Of a DNA stretch of 64,000 nucleotides, positions 24,551 to 35,867 are shown piece after piece. How positions within the stretch are numbered: position 1 is the stretch's first letter; every line of letters starts with the position of its first letter. The stretch spans positions 2,616,501 to 2,680,500 of the forward strand of contig NC_053044.1 in NCBI RefSeq assembly GCF_003473485.1, written 5' to 3'. The DNA comes from Medicago truncatula (Eukaryota; Streptophyta; Magnoliopsida; Fabales; Fabaceae). A program made the translations under genes and the position numbers. Under the pieces are notes generated by a model that was given only the letters and a program-made list of their open reading frames with translations, was not told where the DNA came from and searched no databases.

Positions 24551-27500
24551 CTAAGTTTCTATTGTAAATCTTACCCTACGTTTCTTTATGTTTTCCTGTT
24601 TCAAGGAATTGGATTTTTTCAGACATGATTTCAGAGGTGATCCTGTTAGTTTTGCTGAGGGATGCACATGATATAAATTCTTCAACTTTCTTCGTTTGTG
24701 TTCAAAAGGATCTAGCCAAAACCGGATATTAGCCTCACCAAACTGGACCTTTCTTTTGGCAAATTGATATGCAGCAACTGCGTCACTTTCTTTGAAAAAA
24801 GCCACCCGAGCTGATCCAGTGTAACAAAAGACACGTGTGTTTGAAGAATCTACAGTGCCAAATACACTGAACTTCTTTATCAAATGTTCCTTTGATGGTA
24901 GATTGAAATTCTTGGGGAACTTCATGTTCAGAAATTTAGAACAAATGGGAACATGAGTTTCTGATTGCTCTCTGACTTTTGAACTGAATATAATTGGCGA
25001 ACGATCTCCAGAAAATGATTTTAATCTTGCTGACTCTTTTGGCTTAAGAGGTGTTATACTTATATCACCATCACAACTTCTTTGCAGCCTCTCCTGGTAA
25101 ACAGAAGAGCTAGATCTTAATACAGATTTTACTTTTGTTGCACTGGCATTAGCCTCAAGATTATCAGAATGGAAGCCAGACGCTAAACTAGGAGATGATT
25201 CACATGTAAAAGACTGTTGGAACATCAAGTTTTGAAATCTTTCCATATCCACTTTATGGACCTCATCAGTGAAGATTATGCTAGTTTCATGAAAGTGTGT
25301 GCAGGACAGAATGTCTTTTCGAATACTTTCTTCTGGTTCAAGAGTACTGATGTTTGAGATCCTAGGTCTGGTATTTTTTGAGATGTATGCAAAACCTTCA
25401 TTTTCTTGAGCTCTGCCAATTTGAGGACATAAAGCATGTTTATCTGGTCGCTTTCTTTTTCTGTTAAGGCATATAGTGGTTTCTATGTCAGGCAAACTAG
25501 AGAAATGAGTCTTGAAATTGGAAGCGATAGAAAAATGAGCTTCACTCATTCTAGAACAATTTTCAAAGCACATATCAACCATTCCATGCTCTAATATATT
25601 TTTAAGTCTCGGATGGTTCTTCCTTTCCAACTTTAGATTCTTTCCCCAAATGTGGAACGGGCTTAAGGCAGGAGAATGCATAAAGAGTTCAGCCTTACCA
25701 CTGGTAGCTGCAGCGTCTGGAATAATCAAAATTTTATTCTGAAACAACTGTACAGAATGTCCTTCCAGATCAGGAACTGTTGGCTTCAATCTTCTTATAG
25801 CATCAGTGGTAATTTTTTTCTGACTCAAAGAGGGACATTGATGCACCTTCACATTATCACCTAATGATAAACACCATAATTTTTTAATATCAAGATACTA
25901 TTCAACATAGGAATGAGATAGAAGCTTCGTTATGTCAATAAAATGGTAAATATTGACAAATTAATATCATATAGTATAATACTTTTTCCATTTTAAATTA
26001 TGGATAATCATCACAAGCATGGTTAACAAACTCACAAGAGGACTAGTAAACTAGTTTGTGGTATGTTTCTAGGTAGGAAAATCTAGTTGAATCACATACA
26101 TACTCAATTTTGGGAAAACTTGGTTGAAATTGTGTGGACTCGTTCAAACTCAATATCACAAATCTATGCCCGTGTAATCAAGTTTGATAAAAAGGAAAAA
26201 TTGGGCCCAAAAAATTGTTAAACAAAAATATTTCACCGTATGATTCTACTTCTTTGCTCCATCTAAATGCTTCCCTGCCAACCAAACCACCCCTGCCATC
26301 ATTCCCATCCAACTCGTGAAGACAGTATTGTTCACTCTTTCAGCGATGATCCGGTCGAGCAATCATGTCCACTCATGACACACTGCTGCACCACATGAAC
26401 ATACCTCTGCATTACTACGCAAGACAATAATCTCCCTCCATCTTTCTTCTGCATCCTTGTGCTTTACCAGTGCCTTTTTTATGTGATAAGGTGTTGTTTT
26501 CACAGCATAAAAAATTCTACCTCTATTTTTTGTTTTTTAATAGCTAAACTTTTATTGAAAACACTTGAGCACAAACTGCGCTTGAGATTGAAGATACAAA
26601 TAAAATTCTGAATAGCAGAAAAACAACTAAGAACTACCAAAAACAACTGCCCCTGTAGCTAAAACTGCTGATACAGCAACCCCAAAACACCACCTTAGAG
26701 GGTCACAGAATTAACAGCTGGCTCTTAGAAAAAAGAAAACGCAAATCACCTAAACACAAACCACTACAGACCTGGCATCCTGAGGGACTCAATTGCAAAG
26801 GCGTAACAACAGACAGACAATCAAGGCAAAGACCAAAACACAGCCACCAATCAGCACCCGACCTCACAGCAGACCCCAATACATAAGCATACACAGTGAA
26901 GGGTTCCAACACTATTCAAAGTAAGACATGAGTTTTTGCGTAGTTTACTCAGGAGCCATTTCAGTGAAATCATCTTAATCTCATCCACTTCAGCCGCACA
27001 GCAGTTCACATTAGAGAACTGATTGGATTACCACGTGCCAAATTCGGAGCTAACTTTTTCCATATCACCCAAATTACCACGTGCCAAATTCGGAGCTAAC
27101 TTTTTCTAACGCTTTTATTTCCTCCCTCTAATTCTACCATTGTGCATAAATCTGATTGGATTACCTAAATCAGTCCCGAACAATTATTCATCCCATACCA
27201 GACCCCTGCAAAAGCTATCTTTGTGTATGCATAGGTATATATTTTGGTTCTGTAATTTAATTTTTCATAGGTATTCAGCTCTTGCTTTTAAGTGTTGTCA
27301 GGTAATGAACTTGTGTTCTGGACATTCATGTATTTATAAGACTTTTACAATACTGTCACACTTAACAATGGTAATATCGTTCAACTTATAAGATCTTTTA
27401 ATATTACTTTTTAATAATCCAATCTAGAGTTTTTGTATGAAAAATCCAACAATAATCTATTTTGTTAATCATGTTATTCTTACGAAGTATCCATCGTTGT

Positions 27501-28403
27501 TTAGTACTAAGTACTTTAATAGTAACTAATCAGTGTCAGAAAAGAATCAGAATTCGAACCCTTGATCACTCTCTTCCTAACTCCTTAGTCTCTTATCACT
27601 TTTTGTTAAACCCTTATCATGCTTCTATGACTTTTCTTCACAAATGTCATGTCTATAGACAAATTTCAACCCTTTTTTTTAAAGGAAATCTCTACCCTGT
27701 TTTCCACAATAATTACCCCAATTCTGTCTTTCATAATTTGACTCAATATTTCTTATCTTATGTAACCACTTTTATGTTGCATTCAATTATGATAATTTCT
27801 CAAATTATTATTGTACATTAGTTCATAGATATTTGTCAGAACTCAGAATTCTTATCATCTCAACAGTCAATTTTATAAGAAAAAGATTAAAAACAAAATA
27901 CCTAATTTTGGAGCTTCTCTGTAGACTTTCTTCTGCTTAATTGAAGAGTAGTGACGAAAAGCATGAACCTGAGCAACGACTTTAACAGCATCAACAGCAC
28001 ACGAAGCCTCAACCCAAGGCAAAACAGCAGCATCTAAAACAAAAGCCAAAACTCCAACCGGGTCAAACTGATAACCCGACCCGTGTAAAACCCTCTCCTC
28101 TTGGTTATGACCCGTTATACAACGGCACCGCAAACTTGAAACGATTCTGAGACCGAATAACCTAAGTGCAGAACGGAAGGCTTCGCATTGAAATGTATCG
28201 TTTGAAAAGGGTAATTCATCGAAAGGAATAACTTCGGATTGAAGAAAGAAGGTGCGTTGTGTGGTGTTGGGGTTGTTGAAGAAGGAAAGTGAGATGCCGA
28301 GGTGGTTGGAAGATGTAACTAAAGCTGGAGACCAATTGTAGTTGTTGTTGTTGTGAGGGAACTGAATTTCTCTTACCCAAACAATATCACCTTTTCGAAC
28401 CAT
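24551..28403 (-). CDS. PWWP-like protein with RRM-like C-terminal segment
   Basis: Two exons on the minus strand: 28403-27902 and 25860-24551 (GT donor at 27901, AG acceptor at 25861). They join in phase and give 603 aa. The N-terminus MVRKGDIVWVREIQFPH, then WSPALV, resembles a PWWP/Tudor-like chromatin reader start (G..VW....WWPA), though the usual PWWP tetrad is degenerate. The middle is Ser-rich and looks disordered. Near residues 510-560, LPSKEHLIKKFSVFGTVD, then TRVFCYTGSARVAFF and DAVAAYQFA, match the C-terminal RRM-like segment seen in plant PWWP-domain proteins. A basic tail (ENIKKRRVRFTIET) ends it. A role in chromatin regulation is inferred from the family. A TATA-like tatataaa (minus strand, 28448-28455) lies 45 bp upstream of the ATG. 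Confidence 0.72.
26530..27010 (-). mobile_element. LINE 3' end inside the PWWP gene intron
   Basis: The minus strand reads VDEIKMISLKWLL (about 26950-26990) and, after a shift, a Cys/Leu-rich unconserved tail, ending near an A-rich segment (plus-strand tttttaatagctaaac at 26533). The same kind of terminal segment is found at 31726-32227 and 36735-37083. No clear target-site duplication was found here. Confidence 0.55.
27025..27110. repeat. Two tandem copies of a G-box-bearing 44-bp unit
   Basis: attaccacgtgccaaattcg, continuing with gagctaactttttc, occurs at about 27029 and 27073. Each copy has a perfect CACGTG. It lies within the PWWP gene's only intron. Whether it is regulatory is unknown. 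Confidence 0.6.
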
Positions 28404-29131
28404 TCTTCTTTTTTTCTTTCTTGTTTCAATCTTGTTTATGAGTTTCCTTTATATATTCAAGTTGTATTGTGATTTGTGAATCTAATTTTTCTCTTCTCCC
28501 GCCCTAATCCAATTTTCACCAAATAAAGGCGCCACATTTAAAAAGGGTTAAATATTAGGATAACCAGCCGTGATATTGAAATTTTAAAATGGAATTGTGT
28601 GTTATCTTAATCAAAATACTTCATTATGTTAAAATGAGTCAAGATTCTCTCCATTTACAATTGTCTCCATTTCGTTGGAGAGATATAGATACAAAAAAAA
28701 AAATTTAAAAAAAGTATAATATAATTAATAATTGTGGTTTATTTAATTAAAATATTTATTATCTCTTTTTTATGTCTATCTCTTTTTAGATTGTATCCTC
28801 CATTTATTTTGATAAATGAAAAGGATTTTAATTCATAAAAATATAAATTATTGTATGAAAAATAATAATATTTATTAATTGTGTTTGTATAAATTGTAAA
28901 AAAATGACAATTAAGTAAGTACTTATTTAAAAATTGAAATAAGAATGATGAGAGGGTAGAGTCTATAGGACCACCACCATCCCACTCTATTCTCAGAACC
29001 TTCACTCCACTATGGAATTCGCATAGCTAGAAACTAAAATCCAACCATTGTTATTCTTCTGCGGCATTGAATCGAACCCTATTTTGGATCTCAAATATAC
29101 CATTTAGAATTCAAACCCTAATTTTAGAGAA
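28404..29131. promoter_or_regulatory. Divergent promoter between the PWWP gene and F-box gene 1
   Basis: The 728-bp gap separates oppositely transcribed genes. tatataaa serves the minus gene. For the plus gene no single TATA box is convincing in the AT-rich 28730-28900 stretch. The F-box side (29000-29131) is shared with the flank at 33300-33446. Confidence 0.5.
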
Positions 29132-30289
29132 ATGGCGGAGGGTAGAAGCGACGGGGAAGAAGATGACCCAAATGACATCGTCCCTACTTCTCTCACACTC
29201 ACGCCCGAAACCATAACATCTCCGCCGCCGCTTCCGATTCTTCCGTTTGATGTTCTGACTGACATTCTCTGTATGCTTCCGGTGAAATTACTCGTGCAGC
29301 TTCGGTGCCTTTGTAAGTTCTTCAATTCACTTATTTCTGATCCTAAATTCGTAAAGAAGCATCTTCAATCGTCAACTAAGCGCCGCCACCTTATGCTAAC
29401 AACTATTGATCATCAACAACAGTTTGTTATGTATGATTCTCCAATCCCTTCGCTTTTTTCTACTTCAACCATTGTTGCACAAACACAACTTTACCCTCCT
29501 AATGGAGATACCTACGCATCAGTGAAGTGCTCTTGCGATGGCATCTTTTTGGGTATGTTCTCTCATACTTCTTATTTCTTGTGGAACCCTTCCATTAGAA
29601 AGTTTAAGTTATTGCCTCCATTGGAAAATCAAGACAAAAGTGCTCCTTTTACCATAATTGTTCCTTATACCATAAGCTTTGGGTATGATTGTTTCATTGA
29701 TAAGTATAAGGTCATTGCTGTTTCTTCCAAAAATGAAGTTTTTCTTTATACTTTAGGGACTGATTATTGGAAAAGAATAGACGACATCCCATATTATTGC
29801 ACAATCTGTAGATCGGGATTATATGTCAGTGGTGCTGTTAATTGGTATGTACATGATGAATCAGATAGTTCTTTGTACTTCATTCTTTCTCTTGATTTAG
29901 AAAATGAGTCATATCAAGAGCTTTACCCACCTGATTTCGAGGATGAGTCATATTCCTGGACATTGGGTGTGCTGAGTGATTACTTGTGTGTCTTTGCAAC
30001 TAGTGATATGTTTTTGAATGTTTGGATTATGAAGGAATATGGAAATCAAGAGTCTTGGACTAAATTGTGCAGTGTTCCTGACATGCACGATCACGGTTTC
30101 CAAGCATCTGCCGCTGTATATATTTCTGAGGATGATCAACTGCTCTTGCAGTGTTACGAGTTTGACAGTGGCGAGGAGAAGTTGGTTGTCTACGATTCCA
30201 AAACTGGTATTTTTAATATTCTTGAGTTTCAAAACAACTATGAACATATATCCCAAAAAGTCTACATTGAGAGTTTAATATCACCTTAA
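29132..30289 (+). CDS. F-box protein with F-box-associated interaction domain, member 1
   Basis: Single-exon, 385 aa. The F-box lies at about residues 36-78 (LPFDVLTDILCMLPVKLLVQ, then LRCLCKFFNSLISDPKFV), the usual Skp1-binding helix set. It is followed by the F-box-associated pattern CDGIFLG, then YFLWNPSIRKFKLLPPL, SFGYD, KVIAVS, LGTDYW and VSGAVNWY, ending KLVVYDSKTG and ESLISP. Plant proteins of this type are substrate receptors of SCF ubiquitin ligases in nucleus or cytosol. The target cannot be inferred. It heads an F-box cluster whose members differ in acidic/Pro-rich N-termini. The first in-frame ATG at 29132 is used and agrees with the paralogues' starts. Confidence 0.88.
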   Translation: MAEGRSDGEEDDPNDIVPTSLTLTPETITSPPPLPILPFDVLTDILCMLPVKLLVQLRCLCKFFNSLISDPKFVKKHLQSSTKRRHLMLTTIDHQQQFVMYDSPIPSLFSTSTIVAQTQLYPPNGDTYASVKCSCDGIFLGMFSHTSYFLWNPSIRKFKLLPPLENQDKSAPFTIIVPYTISFGYDCFIDKYKVIAVSSKNEVFLYTLGTDYWKRIDDIPYYCTICRSGLYVSGAVNWYVHDESDSSLYFILSLDLENESYQELYPPDFEDESYSWTLGVLSDYLCVFATSDMFLNVWIMKEYGNQESWTKLCSVPDMHDHGFQASAAVYISEDDQLLLQCYEFDSGEEKLVVYDSKTGIFNILEFQNNYEHISQKVYIESLISP

Positions 30290-31710
30290 GCTGGGATTCA
30301 ACTGCAACATATACATGGTTAGTTTTATGTTTATGTTATTTATTTTATTTTATGTCTGCTTTGATTCTTAGTGACTTGTTGGATCATTGTTAATCAATGG
30401 TTGATGGAATCTGTAGGTTGAAAATTGCTTTTTATTTTCAATAGTTTGGTTAATTTGAGTTGTTACTCTCACATCTTGCACTATATTTTAAATAGTTCAC
30501 TCTCTTATTGGGTGAGACTAATTTCTAGAGTGTGTGACCCACATAAATTTTACCCAATAATAGGGTGAATAAAAGAGTGTTCCTAACACTCCTCTTAAAG
30601 TTTCCCATGACATTTTGGGATTAACATGGTCATTCTCTGTGTTTGTGATTATCTTAATAGACTTTATTTTTTTATACACTAGTCTAGTATGATAGTGTTG
30701 ATTACTGCAAATTAATAATTATATAATTAAAGTATATATGGCTCATAGTACAAGTGAGTTGCATCTCCACTCAGGACAATGAGTTTGGTTTGGTTTAATT
30801 GTTTTAAGTGTCCCAGAAGATAGGAATATAGGATTCATTTTCTTAGATTTTATTCCTTTTTTTTGTTTTCTCATTGTTTTTACAAGGTTTTTTTCAATCT
30901 CAATAATCTTCTAGAAATGCTAGTTTCTAGAATTGCAAGATGATTTGACTTTCTTGCATCTATTGGTTGGTTTGAACTTGAATCATATCATATGTTAGTT
31001 TTCTGCTCACTCTTAGAAATACCTTTACTATGAAATTGGCTTACTCCTGTGCTCCCTAGTATATAGTTCTCGCATTTGCAATTTCCATTAAAGTGTATCC
31101 CTCTTCTCTTTTATATATATGAAACTCATAGGTTGCTATTTCATGCTCTAAAACATGTACCAATTCAATTCTCCAAACCCTGCAGTTTTAAAATCAGCAC
31201 ATTGTTTTGTGAAGATCAGGTCTTTTCTTTCACCACTCGTTCTTTGTATTATCATAGTCATACACTTCACATGTGTGTGAATAATTCATATTTAGCTTTT
31301 TGAAACTTATAGTGAGTTTTAATGCAATTCTATGCCTCGTTTTCATTTTTCTTGTTTTGAGAATTAGAAGAATGCTGCATATTTGAGTATTTTCCAAGAT
31401 AATGAAAAGGTGAGGTTGTTAACAGAATGGAAACATGTTTATCCTTGCGAGTGCTTGGGTATGTGGCTTAGTGCTCATTCTAGTTGACTGCTCTGTAGAG
31501 CTTCCCCCATACATGTTAGTCATCAATTTTTTAAACAAATTAACATGTTTATTAATTTCTTGGTAACTTTGTGTTGCTAGTGCTGAATTAATCATATTGT
31601 ACATTCAGTTTTAAGTTTTGAATTATGGGTTACGATTACCACTCGGTTTTGACGGTAATTATTATTTGAAACATGTTGGTTTCCATTTTGACATAATATT
31701 GCCCTTTTCG
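30290..31710. repeat. 3' flank of F-box gene 1, duplicated downstream of F-box gene 3
   Basis: Matches, in reverse orientation, the 42780-41080 flank. Shared landmarks are ctcacatcttgcactatat with taaatagttc (30467), gatagtgttgattactgca (30692) and cttggtaactttgtg (31559). It lacks the Stowaway MITEs that interrupt the other copy. No gene was recognised; a short ORF at 31076-31303 has no domain. Confidence 0.7.
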
Positions 31711-31725
31711 TTGTGCATATGATTT

Positions 31726-32227
31726 TTTTTGAACAGCTAACAGACTTTATTAAACGCCCAAGGCAACTCAGAAGCAAGACTGTGCAAACTACCCAACAAA
31801 AACTAAAAACAAACACCCCTATGTCAGCTAACAACACTAGCATAAACCCCAAAAACAGCCGGATCATCACAGAGTTGTTGCAAAAACACTCCTAAAGCAT
31901 ATCCCCCTCAACCTTATTATCTCAAAAACACTCTCTCGGGTTCCAACACCACTAGTAATACAAGGAAGCCACTACTTTTAGCCTACTTAAACTCCAATGC
32001 CAAGATAAAACCTTTATGTCATCCATGATTTCATCCATCTCCTTGGCCTTATTATTGAAAATTCTATAGTTTCGCTCCTTAGTCCAACAATCTAAGTGCA
32101 AAAATAGATTAGGAGAAGTCACCATATACCACTGCAGCCAGTGCATAACTTTGCTCCACACCATCGAGACCACATGACAGTGTAAAAAGAGATATGTTGT
32201 TGTTTCTTCAACCTGATCACAAAGGCA
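31726..32227 (-). mobile_element. 5'-truncated L1-type LINE with 15-bp target-site duplication
   Basis: ttgtgcatatgattt flanks the insert at 31711-31725 and 32228-32242. The element runs on the minus strand, ending at a T run (plus strand). Its coding part reads WSKVMHWLQWYMVTSP, then CWTKERNYRIFNNKA and IMDDIKVLSWHWSLSRLK, the C-terminal end of plant LINE ORF2. The paralogous flanks at about 41080 and 48600 carry the empty site with a single catatgat. Confidence 0.88.
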
Positions 32228-32242
32228 TTGTGCATATGATTT

Positions 32243-33446
32243 ATTTGTTTTTGTTGTTACTGTTTAGTGGTGTCTAGTTTTCTGATTGGCTGAGTTGAAA
32301 GATTAACATTATTAATTCGTAGCATTTATTCCCCAAGTGCTAAGTATTCACTGTCGGGAGTGTTGATAGAGAGATGTCGGAGTGGGAAGAAACCGAGTTA
32401 ATCGCAAACAAGGGAAAGACTGAGCGTCCTGATTCAGAGAGAAAAATGGCTGCAATGTTGCGCGCAACATAGAGAGATGGAGTGAGAGGCCGCACTTATG
32501 GTACAAAGACCCAATTCATTTTTAAGATTGCACGATTTTACGATTTAAATCGTGATTTTGATAACGCTTTAATATTATGCACAAATTCAAACTGACTATG
32601 AGCGTTATGGTTTTTTTATTTTAGCTCTCGCATTTTGATAGTGTGTATGGATTTTTTTTGAATATTTAATGTGAAAATGAAAGTTTTGTATATTTGGTAT
32701 TTTATTTGCAGGGGGTTTGCTTAAATGATATTATTGAATTCTTACATGCACGTCACACATTGTACAATTCATAACATTGGTGAAATGACCTGAATATAAT
32801 TGATATAATTTCTGAGATTGTATTGAAGTTCATTTCCATATGTGTTGCCTTATAATGTCTCAATATTTTAATTTTTATTGCACCTCAAGCCTCAAAATAG
32901 ACTTATAACATCATAGTTCAAATGTCTCTTTTTCAGGCTGGTTGTGTTTGTTCGTTTCAATAGAAGGGTTATTCTCTATCTGGCTGAATTGCTTCGGTAT
33001 CTTGTGGTCTGGAGCGGTGCTGAAGATGGCCGTGAAAAAGGGTAGTAGTTTTAGGGTTGTGGAATCCCCAAGTTCATTTTGATTATTTATTATGGTGTAA
33101 ACCTTGATGAGGTGAAAAAACTATATGTTCTAAATAGATAGGCTAAACTTTTCTCGGGCTGTATTATAATATGTTGTTTGTAAGAAAATACAATCTTCAA
33201 AGTGTAATATGTTTGACTTGCATGTTTCACCGTGTTATTCTTGTTCTACCAGAAAAAGCTAAGCTAGTTGGCCATACTCAAAACATCACCCCACTGTGGG
33301 AATTCACATAGCCAGCGTCTTTTTCCTTTTCTCACCAACCATTGTTGTTGTGCTACATAGAACCGAACCCTAATTTTGGATCAAATATACATACGATTCA
33401 GAACTCAAACCCTAATTTTGGAAACTCCACTTATTGTTGTAAAGAA
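32243..33446. other. Continuation of F-box 1 3' flank, then 5' flank of F-box 2
   Basis: 32243-33060 matches 41080-40125 reversed. Within it, tctctttttcag followed by gctggttgtgtttg near 32930-32950 resembles a splice acceptor and short exon. From about 33290 to 33446 it matches the 5' flank of F-box gene 1 (ttcagaactcaaaccctaat). Confidence 0.55.
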
Positions 33447-34653
33447 ATGGCGGACAGTAGAAGCGACAGGGAAGAAGACCCAAATGACATCGTCCTTACT
33501 TCTCTGTCACTCACCGCCGAAACCATAACATCTCCGCCGCCACTTCCGACTCTTCCGTTCGATGTTCTGATTGACATTCTATGTAGGCTTCCGGTCAAGT
33601 TACTGGTACAACTTGGGTGCATCATTAAGTTCTTTCATTCTTTAATTTCCGGTCCAAAATTCGCAAAGAAACCATCTTCGTATATCAACAAACCACCACC
33701 TCATGATAGCCTTGAGGAATGATTTGGATGAGTTAGTTATGCATCATTCCCCAATCCCCTCGTTTTTCTTCTTCTTCTTCTACATTTGTTACACAGACAC
33801 AAATTTACCTTCCTAATACTTTCACATTTCGACGTAACTATGTCAGTGTCACATATAGACATAACAATGTGACCGTAACGTGCTCTTGCGATGGCATCTT
33901 TAGCGGTGTGCTCAAAGCTGGTTCTTATTTTCTGTGGAACCCTTCCATTAGAAAATGTAAGTTATTGCCCCCTTTGGAAATTCCAGGCGAACGTGTTCTT
34001 TTCTACGTAAGCTTCAACTATGATCATTTCATTAACAATTATACTTTGCCCCCTTTGGAAATTCCAGGCGAACGTGTTCTTTTCTACGTTTTCTTTTCTA
34101 CGTAAGACTCGAAGACATCCCAACTAATTACCACATCCATAGATCACAAATATTTTTGAGTGGCACTGTAAATTGGTTGGCAAGCAATAATTCAAGTATG
34201 TATTTCATTCTTTCGCTTGATTTAGAGGAGTCATATCGACAGCTTTGGCTACCTGATTTAGAGAAGGAGTCGTATCGACAACTTTGGCTACCTGATTTCG
34301 AGAATGAGAATGAAAATGGTCCGTGGATCTTGGATGTGATGAGGAATTGCATGTGTGTCTTTGCAACTAGTGATGTGTTTTTGGATGTTTGGATTATGGA
34401 GTATGGAAGTGAAGAGTCTTGGACTAAATTGTACAGTGTTCCTAACATGCAACATCGGGGTTTAGAAGTCTATAAAGCTTTATATATTTCTGAGGATGAC
34501 CAACTACTCCTGCAGTGTTATGAGATTGAAAGTGGAGATATGAAGTTGGTTGTTTACGATTCCAAAAATGGTACTTTAAATATTCCCGAGTTTCAAAACA
34601 ACTATGAACAGATATACCCAAATGTCTACATTGCGAGTTTGATATCACCTTAA
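33447..34653 (+). pseudogene. F-box protein, member 2, broken by frameshifts
   Basis: The ATG at 33447 starts MADSRSDREEDPNDIV, close to member 1, with an F-box (LPFDVLIDILCRLPVKLLVQ). The frame fails at 33722. The homologous reading resumes at 33869-34105 (CSCDGIFSG, SYFLWNPSIRKCKLLPPLE) and again at 34156-34653 (VNWLASN to IASLISP). Two internal direct duplications are visible: about 45 bp at 33966 and 34048 (ccctttggaaattccaggcg), and about 38 bp at 34228 and 34264 (SYRQLWLPD twice). The region between LPPLE and NWLA is missing its homologous middle. Transcription cannot be excluded, but a full-length protein is not encoded. Confidence 0.85.
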
Positions 34654-35345
34654 GTTGGGATTCATCTGCAACATATATATGGTTAGTTTTTGTCTGTGTT
34701 ATTTATGTATTATGCCTAATCTGATTCTTGGTGACTTGTTAGATCATTGTTAATCAATGGTTGATGGAATCTATAGGTTGAACATTGCTTTTTATTTTCA
34801 GTAGTTTGGTTAATTTGTGTTGTTGATTCTCTCACATCTTGCACTATATTTTAAATAGTTCGCAATCATCAATTGCATTAAAAGGTTTGTCATTTGATTT
34901 TCTAAGATTTGCGTTATGAGTTAGGTGTAATAATGCCTGCTTAGTGTTGCACAAATTTTTTAATGTTTGTTTCAAATATTGCACAATGGATTATGAACTA
35001 AACTGAATATGTCATATAATACTATTGTGATGTCAGTTTTTAAGGAAGATAATTCATTTGTTTATTGTAATGTCTTCTCTCCAACCCAATCTTCTGTACC
35101 ACCGACGATTTTTTCTTTTGTCTGCTGCTACACTAGACTCAACATAAGTTATATAATACTAGATGTAGCCTTTTGACAAATTGGATTTCTTCACTTTCAA
35201 CCTAGTCAATTTTCCCTCTGAATCTGATGGTGTGAACTGTTTTTTAGACTATAACATATGCAAACAACCAATGAATTATAGTAAACAATGTACCGAAGTG
35301 TAGAATTGTAAATGGATAGTTATCTTATAGTTATGTATTGCCCAC
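34654..35345. repeat. 3' flank of F-box 2, duplicated downstream of F-box 4
   Basis: Matches 57560-56990 in reverse (gattcatctgcaacatatat, then gttgatggaatctataggtt). No gene. Confidence 0.6.
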
Positions 35346-35848
35346 GTTAGGCAGAAGGCTCCAGTGCAGAGATAGACAGCTCCTCCAAATTTTCTGAAAG
35401 CTAACATGGGAAGGTCACTTGGGGTTTGCTAATTCGAAACCACGACAGAGAGGTGCTCTTTGCAGCGAAATGAAGTGCAGATTTGATGGCAGATTGACTC
35501 TTGGCAAAAACTCTGGGTCTAAGATGGGGGGGTATCCAATCAGTTCTAGATTTACAATTTAGTAATGTTGTGTTTGAATTAGATGCATCAGCTGTAGTTA
35601 AGTGTATCAACAATAGCTAGTATAAGCCCTTTTATTAGTGACTGTCATGATTTTGTTTGGTAATTTAGATGGTTGTTCTGTTAGTTTTGTTAATCGCTCT
35701 TGTAATGTAGCTGCTCATGAGCTCGCTCTGGCTGCAAAAACTCTAGGATCATGTACTTGGGTGGGGAATGCCCTTCTTAAAGTCTGGTCTGTGTTCTCTC
35801 TTGGTTTGTTCTAGTAATGAACTAGTGGATTGTCAAAAAAAAAAAAAA
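35346..35848 (+). mobile_element. 5'-truncated LINE with poly(A) tail and 19-bp target-site duplication
   Basis: atagttatgtattgcccac at 35327-35345 recurs with one change (atagctatgtattgcccac) at 35849-35867. The insert ends in about 14 A residues. Its reading near 35660-35800 is VSFVNRSCNVAAHELALAAK, the end of a LINE RNase H domain. An empty site is present in the paralogous flank near 56985. Confidence 0.9.
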
Positions 35849-35867
35849 ATAGCTATGTATTGCCCAC

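Noticed and set aside
29104-29325. Minus-strand ORFs opposite the F-box genes (also at 33431, 43591, 58468)
   Set aside because: They are antisense shadows of the F-box coding sequence and recur in each paralogue for that reason.
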